Part shown: positions 58,066 to 64,000 of the stretch, piece after piece
How positions within the stretch are numbered: the first letter of the stretch is position 1
How the letters are laid out: the number at the start of each line of letters is the position of its first letter
Assembly (NCBI GenBank): GCA_021769885.1
Contig: JAETSA010000005.1
Coordinates: 1-64,000, forward strand
Source: Bacillota bacterium
GTDB lineage: Bacteria; Bacillota; Clostridia; Oscillospirales; Acutalibacteraceae
Length of the DNA: 64,000 nucleotides
Reading direction: 5' to 3'
Notes under the pieces: generated by a model
Told to the model about the DNA's origin: nothing
The model's database searches: none
What the model saw: only the letters and a program-made list of their open reading frames with translations
Position numbers and translations under genes: made by a program

Positions 58066-58099
58066 TACGCATTTTACAGTATAATACAGAGGTGACTTT

Positions 58100-58426
58100 A
58101 TGACCGTTCAAGAATTTGCAGAAATGCAAAATCTAACTATTTTGACAGAGGCAGATTTGACGCGCGACATCGGCGGTGGGTACTGCGGCGACCTTTTGAG
58201 CTGGGTGATGTCCCGTGCGCAGAGCGATGACTGTTGGTTCACCGTGATGGGCAATGTAAACGCGATTGCCGTCAGCGTTTTGGCGGACTGCGCGTGCATT
58301 GTGCTTTGCGAAAATGCACCGCTCGACGAAGACGCGAAGAAAAAAGCGGAACAGCAAGGGGTCAATGTGCTCTCCTCTTCACAAAACGCATTTGCGCTCG
58401 CAAGTGCGCTCGGCGCGGTGCTGTGA
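58100..58426 (+). CDS. DRTGG-domain protein (second copy in operon)
   Basis: LTILTEADLTRDIGGGYCGDLLSWVMSRA; TGATG stop/start coupling with the next gene. Confidence 0.82.
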   Translation: MTVQEFAEMQNLTILTEADLTRDIGGGYCGDLLSWVMSRAQSDDCWFTVMGNVNAIAVSVLADCACIVLCENAPLDEDAKKKAEQQGVNVLSSSQNAFALASALGAVL

Positions 58427-59139
58427 TGGAAATATACGCCGATTTGCATATGCACTCTTGTCTGTCGCCCTGCGGAGACAACGATATGACCCCCTACAAC
58501 CTTGTGCAAATGGCAAAGCTGTTGGGGTATGATATGATTGCGCTGACCGACCACAACACCTGCCGCAACTGCAAAAGTGCGGAAAAAATCGGCAACGAAA
58601 TCGGGCTGACCGTGGTATCGGGTATGGAGCTTTGCACGGCTGAGGAAATTCACTGCGTTTGTTTACTGCCGAACAGCGATACCGCAGAGGCATTTTCGGC
58701 ATACGTCCGAACGACCCTGCCGCCGGTGGAGAATCAACCCGAAATTTTCGGAGAACAGCGTGTGATGGACTGCGGGGATACGATTTTGGACACCGAGCCG
58801 CTGCTCTTGACAACGGCTTCTTCGATTTCTGTGGATGCATTGGTACCGCTCGTAAAAAAATTCGGCGGTGCTTGCTTTCCGGCGCATTTAGACCGTGCAT
58901 CTTACAGTCTGTTATCGGTATTCGGATTTTTGTATCCCGAATTGCAGTTCACTGCCGCAGAATTTACGCCGCAGGCAGATTTGCCGCCTTATTTGGACGC
59001 ACATCCGCTTTTGCGCGAGATGCGAATTGTAAGGAACTCCGATGCGCATTATCTTGAAAATATGTTAGAACCGAACGAGCCCCTCCCCTTGCGTGACTGC
59101 TCCGCACAGGCGCTGATAGACTATATAAACGGGGTATAA
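58426..59139 (+). CDS. PHP-domain phosphoesterase
   Basis: YADLHMHSCLSPCGDNDMTPYNLVQMAKLLGYDMIALTDHNTCRN. Confidence 0.9.
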   Translation: MEIYADLHMHSCLSPCGDNDMTPYNLVQMAKLLGYDMIALTDHNTCRNCKSAEKIGNEIGLTVVSGMELCTAEEIHCVCLLPNSDTAEAFSAYVRTTLPPVENQPEIFGEQRVMDCGDTILDTEPLLLTTASSISVDALVPLVKKFGGACFPAHLDRASYSLLSVFGFLYPELQFTAAEFTPQADLPPYLDAHPLLREMRIVRNSDAHYLENMLEPNEPLPLRDCSAQALIDYINGV

Positions 59140-59147
59140 AAGAAAAT

Positions 59148-59181
59148 CCCCGCGATTGAAGATATCATTTCAATCGCGGGG
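59148..59181. terminator. Terminator (bidirectional)
   Basis: ccccgcgattgaa...ttcaatcgcgggg perfect 13-bp stem. Confidence 0.75.
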
Positions 59182-59188
59182 TTGCTTT

Positions 59189-59380
59189 TTATTTAAGTCC
59201 TGCGAACCGTTCGCCGAAGAAGGCGGAAATGTCGCGGTAATCGACGGTGCGGGGTTCTCTGCCCGTCCGCATTTTTTCGGAGTTTTCCTGTGCACGTACT
59301 ACGCCGAACGCGACAGCGAACAGCAATAAAAGGACTGTCAGGGACAGAATATATTTTGAAAAAACACTTTTGGGTTTCAT
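59189..59380 (-). CDS. Small single-TM protein
   Basis: 63 aa; FSKYILSLTVLLLLFAVAFGVVRA. Confidence 0.5.
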   Translation of the reverse strand: MKPKSVFSKYILSLTVLLLLFAVAFGVVRAQENSEKMRTGREPRTVDYRDISAFFGERFAGLK

Positions 59381-59458
59381 TTCTTTTTCACTTCCGTTTT
59401 GATTGAATTTTGGCTTGCGCAGATTTCGGCGGGGTCATAGCCAAACAGCACAACTTGT

Positions 59459-59980
59459 CATTCTGAGGCGTAGCCGAAGAATCTCCACAGCACAGCGTAA
59501 GTTATATAATCGGTAGGGCGGGAGCTTGCTCCCGCCGCAGGTTTTTTCGATATCCCAACCGTGCTCGGGCTACGCGCAATCGCCCCTACAACCGTAGGGA
59601 ACAACCTCTGTGTCGTTCCGTAAAATTATATCTGACTTTCACGGGACGCCGAGTCGTCGCCCCCTACGGGATTGTGCATCACCGCTTGGTTTGTGCAAAA
59701 AATCAACTGTGCTCGGGCGGGCGTGGAAACCCGCCCCTACGGGATTGCACTTTCCCATTGGGTTTGTTCGAAAATCCAACTGTGCTCGGGCGATTCGTGA
59801 ATCGCCCCTACAGGCGTAGGGAACGACCTTAGTGTCGTTCCGTGAAGCCTTAGCGCATTTCAGCGGGCGGGCGTGGAAACCCGCCCCTACAAGGCTTCGA
59901 GAAGCCTTTCAGCGTGTCGAAAAAGTGGATTTTGCTCCCCTTGTCAGGGGAGCTGTCGCGCGTAGCGCGACTGAGGGGTA
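59459..59980. repeat. Cluster E of palindromic repeat units, with two-hairpin element R at 59934-59980
   Basis: At least eight units (e.g. cgggcgggcgtggaaacccgcccctac, cgggcgattcgtgaatcgcccctac, gtagggaacgaccttagtgtcgttccgt); R: gctcccct-tgtc-aggggagc + gtcgcgc-gta-gcgcgac. Confidence 0.8.
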
Positions 59981-59990
59981 GTTAAAAAGC

Positions 59991-61136
59991 TTAGTTTATC
60001 AAGCTTTTCTCTCCCTCCGTCACGCTGCCGGAGTACTCGGCTTCTTCTAAGGTATTGGAATCGCTGCCCATTTCTAAAAGAACGGAGCAAGGCGTTACAT
60101 CCATATTGTATTTCCGTGCAGAAAACAGAAGCGGACGCATCAGCCCCGGATATTCCGTCTCGGCGATTTCCTGCAAGCGCAGTGCGAAGGTCAGGTTCTC
60201 CTCCCAAGACGGGAACGAGGTAACCTTGCCGTCCTCACAGCCTGCAATAATCATAATCTGCGCCGCTTTTTTGCCGTTGACGGTGGCTGTCGGCTTGACG
60301 CGTGTGCCGTCGCTTTGCTTGATAGCGTCGCGGTGCACATCAATCACCACTTGGATGCTCGGATTCTCCTGCATAATCTTTTCAATGCTCTCGCGGGAAC
60401 GGTCATAAGCACCTGTATATTTTGCATCGTGAATCTGCGTATCGTGTATCACGCCGATGCCCATCTTTTCGAGTTCCTCACAAAGTGCCGTGCCGACACG
60501 CACCATATTGCGTGCCGGGTCTTCGCTTCGGGTCACATAATCCGATGTATACCAGCCGAGATTCAGCATTTCGTAGCATTCCGTCGTGTGGGTGTGAAAA
60601 ATCAACACTGTCGGCTCGGCTTTGTTCTCAACAGACAGCGTAACGGGCTTTTCGAGTGCACTTTGAATGTCGATACCATGCGAAGGCGTCGTGTTGCGTA
60701 CAGTAATATTTTTAAATACCGCCGTGGCATTCGCAGAATCGTACTGTTTTTCAACGATTGTCCCGCCGCGCTCGGCATTCGCAGTCAAGGCTTCCGCCGC
60801 GCGCTGCATTTCGAGAATGTCCTGCGGCGTATCGGTAATCGAGCCGTTTGCCGTTGTCTTTGACTCTGCCTGCGGTGCAATCGGTGCGATAATTTCCGTG
60901 GTTTCGTCGGCGGCAGGCGTTTTGGAAGCCGCCTGCAAATCGTTTTTGAGTACTTGTACAGAGCCTTGCGGAAGCACTAAGGAAGCACTGACCAAGGCGA
61001 GCTTGGAAACAGACTCCGGGCAGTGCAGACTGCCGAAAAACAGCACCGCCAGCAAAAACGGCATCACAGCCGACAGCAATCGGCTGTTTTTCGGGTAGAT
61101 ATTCGATTTTTTTCGTCTTTGGCTTTGCGGTTTCAC
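59991..61136 (-). CDS. spoIIP: Stage II sporulation protein P
   Basis: VLIFHTHTTECYE, DVHRDAIKQSDGTRVKPTATVNGKKAAQIMIIAG, SVLLEMGSDSNTLEEA. Confidence 0.95.
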   Translation of the reverse strand: MKPQSQRRKKSNIYPKNSRLLSAVMPFLLAVLFFGSLHCPESVSKLALVSASLVLPQGSVQVLKNDLQAASKTPAADETTEIIAPIAPQAESKTTANGSITDTPQDILEMQRAAEALTANAERGGTIVEKQYDSANATAVFKNITVRNTTPSHGIDIQSALEKPVTLSVENKAEPTVLIFHTHTTECYEMLNLGWYTSDYVTRSEDPARNMVRVGTALCEELEKMGIGVIHDTQIHDAKYTGAYDRSRESIEKIMQENPSIQVVIDVHRDAIKQSDGTRVKPTATVNGKKAAQIMIIAGCEDGKVTSFPSWEENLTFALRLQEIAETEYPGLMRPLLFSARKYNMDVTPCSVLLEMGSDSNTLEEAEYSGSVTEGEKSLIN

Positions 61137-61207
61137 TTGTAATTCCGTCCTTTCAAAAGCATATATAGCATAGAATCTATACTATAAATATGCCGAGGAC
61201 GAAAGGA

Positions 61208-62077
61208 TTAGACGATGTTCAGCAAAACATCCGGCTCGATTTTCGGCTGTAAGGCGCAGTTGAGTGCCAACGACAAAAACCGTGCGGCGCGGTGAATCAG
61301 CGTATCGATTTCGCGCGGGGTCACCATCATATGCTGTGCATTTTCGGAAATATTGCCGCAATCGGCATTTTCAGTAAAATCCCGAATCATTGTGACAGCG
61401 TCAACCACTGTCGGCACACCGATGGCGATAACGGGTATACCGAGCGTTTCGCGGTCGATACGCGCACGGTGGTTGCCCACACCCGAACCCGGGGTAATGC
61501 CTGTGTCTGTCAGCTGAATGGTATTGCCGAGTCGGGAAAGACTGCGTGCCGCGAGGGCGTCCACGGTGATGACGGCACTCGGATACACGGTATTGACAAT
61601 GCCGCGAATGGATTCTGCGGTTTCCAATCCCGTTTGCCCGAGCACGCCGAATGTAACCGCTGACACCTCACGCAGTTCGGGAAAACCAAGCTCCTCGGCA
61701 AGCTTTTTATGGATATGCCGTGTGGCAAAAATGCCGCGCGCGGTTTTCGGTCCGAGTGCATCCGGCGTGATGTTTTCATTGCCGAGCCCCGCCACGAGCA
61801 CATTGCCGCAGGGTGTGGGCAACAGTTCCCGAATCAAGTCGGTCAGCACATCCAACCGCTCATCCAAAAGCTCGCTGTCGTGTGCAAATTCGGGAATTTC
61901 CGCCGTGATGTATTTCCCCTTCGGCTTCCCGAGTTCTTCTGCGCCCGCCTCGTTTTGAATTTCGATTCGGGTAATTTTCACACAGCCTTCCGAAGTATTT
62001 TCCACCGTAACATTTTCAGAATCCCGATTTTCGCAAATTTCGCGCCGCTCGACCGCAAGATCCGTCCGAAAATCCAT
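61208..62077 (-). CDS. gpr: Spore germination protease GPR
   Basis: FRTDLAVERREI, VLVAGLGNENITPDALGP, IVNTVYPSAVITVDALAARS; RBS ggaggcgatagaatg. Confidence 0.95.
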   Translation of the reverse strand: MDFRTDLAVERREICENRDSENVTVENTSEGCVKITRIEIQNEAGAEELGKPKGKYITAEIPEFAHDSELLDERLDVLTDLIRELLPTPCGNVLVAGLGNENITPDALGPKTARGIFATRHIHKKLAEELGFPELREVSAVTFGVLGQTGLETAESIRGIVNTVYPSAVITVDALAARSLSRLGNTIQLTDTGITPGSGVGNHRARIDRETLGIPVIAIGVPTVVDAVTMIRDFTENADCGNISENAQHMMVTPREIDTLIHRAARFLSLALNCALQPKIEPDVLLNIV

Positions 62078-62221
62078 TCTATCGCCTCCTGTTTCTTGAA
62101 CACGTATCTTTAGTATGGGCAAAACAGGAAAAAGTATTGCGGTTTTTTGCGGTTTTTTCAAAAAAAACTTGCTTTTTCTGAAAAAGAATGGTAATATGTG
62201 TATTGCTAATGTAAGGGAGGT

Positions 62222-62485
62222 GTGACCATGCCGAATATTAAGTCAGCGAAAAAGCGCGTTATTGTGAATAACAAGCGTGCCCAGCGCAATAAGTCTATGA
62301 ACTCTGCGCTCAAAACCGCTATCAAAAAAGCGAATGTTGCAATTGAAGCAGGTGCAGCCGATAAGGAAGTGCTTGTTACCGCAGCAGTGAAAAAGATCGA
62401 TCAGGCGACCGCAAAGGGGCTTCTCCACAAAAATAACGCTGCCCGTAAAAAGTCCGCCCTCGTTTCCAAATTGAACAAGGCGTAA
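62222..62485 (+). CDS. rpsT: 30S ribosomal protein S20
   Basis: [35 protein letters not shown]. Confidence 0.97.
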   Translation: MTMPNIKSAKKRVIVNNKRAQRNKSMNSALKTAIKKANVAIEAGAADKEVLVTAAVKKIDQATAKGLLHKNNAARKKSALVSKLNKA

Positions 62486-62574
62486 TGCTTCTCTTTTTGA
62501 AATGAGCAAAGATTTAATGCCGCAGGCTTTTCAGCCGTGCGGCGTTTCGCTTTTTATTGAGAAATGCATTTTCA

Positions 62575-63010
62575 GGCGGGCGGTTGTCGGCGTTGGGAGT
62601 GTGCGGATTTCGACGGGCGATTCGTGAATCGCCCCTACAATTGGTGCATCGCCATTTGGTTGTGCCAATTTTTGCGGGCGGATGAAGGCATCCGCCCCTA
62701 CGATGTAGGGAACGACCCCTGTGTCGTTCCGCAAAATTCTATCAGATTTCGACAGGTCATCGAGGTTAGTACAAAACCAACCGTACACGGCGGGAGCAAG
62801 TTACGGCTTCTTCATTACCCTTTTGTCGCTTCGCGACATTTTCCCTAACAGGGAAATCTTCCCCGCCCTACATTGTGCGCATTGCGGCTGTTCTGATTTC
62901 GCGGGCGAACACAGTTCGCCCCTATGGGGTTCGCATTTCACCGTTTGGTTTTGTGCGAAGTCTGACCGCGCTCGGGTCGTCGAGGACGCCGACCCCTACG
63001 GGATTGCGTT
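62575..63010. repeat. Cluster F of palindromic repeat units, containing nested two-hairpin element S
   Basis: cgggcgattcgtgaatcgcccctac, gcgggcggatgaaggcatccgcccctac, gtagggaacgacccctgtgtcgttccgc, gcgggcgaacacagttcgcccctat. Confidence 0.8.
62801..62860. repeat. Two-hairpin element S nested in GGCGGGAGCaag | cccCGCCCTAC
   Basis: tgtcgc-ttc-gcgaca (62824-62838) and tttccct-aac-agggaaa (62840-62856). Confidence 0.7.
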
Positions 63011-63135
63011 TTGCCGTTGGTTTTTGTGAAAATCCTAGACACAGAAAAAAGCAGGGCACGTGCCGTTGGCGGCGTGCTCTGCTTTTGGTTTTATTCAAAA
63101 TTCGGCTTTCATCGAATTTCGGTTTTGATTCAAAA

Positions 63136-64000
63136 TCAAGCTTTATAGCCCTTTTTGCGCAGAAGTGCGTCGATTCTGTCAGCGGGGTTTAAAAGATGGC
63201 TGACGGACATATCGTGATTCAAAGTATCGATAATATAGGAAACATATTTCGACATATCCACTTCACAGTACCAGTCACGCTGTAAAAGCTCCGGTGTTCT
63301 GTAAACAAGATTTGTCGTAAACACCTTGTCGAAAATGCCGTCGGCATACTGCTTGTCAAAGCTTTCCAAGCCCTCGCAGAACAAACCGAATGCGGAGAAA
63401 ATAAAGATGCGTGCCGCGCCCAATTCTTTCAGCTTTGCGGCAACCTCCAGCATAGATTCGCCCGAAGAAATCATATCATCGACAATCATAACATCCTTGC
63501 CTGCAACGTTTGAACCAAGAAATTCGTGCTGCAAAATCGGATTTCTGCCGTTGACGATACGGGAATAATCGCGGCGTTTGTAGAACATACCAAGTTCTAT
63601 ACCGAGCACGGTTGAATAGTAGATGCAGCGACCCATACCGCCCTCATCGGGGGAAATCACCATCATATGGTCGTTGTCAAATTTCAAATCCGGCACGTGG
63701 TTTACCAAAGCCTTAATCATCTGATAGACAGGCTGCACGTTTTCAAAGCCTTTGAGCGGAATGGCATTCTGCACGCGGGGGTCGTGTGCGTCAAAGGTAA
63801 TGATATTGTCTACGCCCATATTGTTGCAAAGCTCCTGCAAAGCAATTGCGCAGTCGAGCGATTCACGGCTGGAACGCTTGTGCTGACGGCCTTCGTACAG
63901 CATCGGCATAATGACAGTGATACGGTGCGCCTTACCGCCGATTGCGGAAATCGCACGCTTTAAGTTGGCGTAATGCTCGTCCGGGCTCATCGGTACGGTA
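63136..64000 (-). CDS. prs: Ribose-phosphate pyrophosphokinase (5' end beyond window)
   Basis: ITVIMPMLYEGRQHKRSSRESLDCAIAL, VIVDDMISSGESMLEVAAKL; the frame stays open to the window edge. Confidence 0.93.
   Translation of the reverse strand, partial: TVPMSPDEHYANLKRAISAIGGKAHRITVIMPMLYEGRQHKRSSRESLDCAIALQELCNNMGVDNIITFDAHDPRVQNAIPLKGFENVQPVYQMIKALVNHVPDLKFDNDHMMVISPDEGGMGRCIYYSTVLGIELGMFYKRRDYSRIVNGRNPILQHEFLGSNVAGKDVMIVDDMISSGESMLEVAAKLKELGAARIFIFSAFGLFCEGLESFDKQYADGIFDKVFTTNLVYRTPELLQRDWYCEVDMSKYVSYIIDTLNHDMSVSHLLNPADRIDALLRKKGYKA

Noticed and set aside
58379-58900. - strand ORFs opposite the PHP gene
   Set aside because: Shadow ORFs; PHP metal-binding motifs are on the + strand.
39145-63010. 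CRISPR-like array reading of the spaced palindromic units
   Set aside because: The spacers are the conserved part and the palindromes vary; spacing is irregular, units occur in both orientations, and there are no cas genes in the window.

Overview
This 64 kb window comes from a spore-forming Clostridia-type chromosome (gpr, spoIIP, rpsT, ftsEX, IspD/IspF, PFOR; Oscillospiraceae-like by inference). It has three layers. (1) Bases 1-4280 are a decayed mobile-element patchwork: an HsdS-tail/ParA chimera, an IS91-like element with its tyrosine recombinase and an internally deleted Y2 transposase, a truncated zinc-ribbon protein, and an intact lnu(C)-like lincosamide resistance gene, all abutting the 3' end of lysS. 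(2) The rest is mostly ordinary chromosome, including three ABC systems, an FMN riboswitch-ribU pair, tRNA-Leu, a sulfatase/TauE pair, GH3/GH43 genes, a membrane pyrophosphatase, PFOR, a MerR/DXS-like pair and a sporulation block. (3) A dense population of intergenic palindromic repeats occurs at about 31.1, 39.1-39.4, 52.4-53.8, 59.5-60.0 and 62.6-63.0 kb. The observations I rate highest are: (a) short two-hairpin elements of about 45-75 nt inserted inside the loops of other hairpin repeats, with compensatory stem changes between copies; (b) a five-gene operon (DRTGG, RsbW-like ATPase, sensory-type [FeFe]-hydrogenase-like protein, DRTGG, PHP); (c) an amino-acid substrate-binding protein whose C-terminal segment sits at its N-terminus (circular permutation); (d) a Y2 transposase that lost its HUH half in a fusion to its partner recombinase gene; (e) a textbook MerR operator/19-bp-spacer promoter in front of a DXS-like gene. 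All calls come from reading sequence and ORF translations; no database searches were run.
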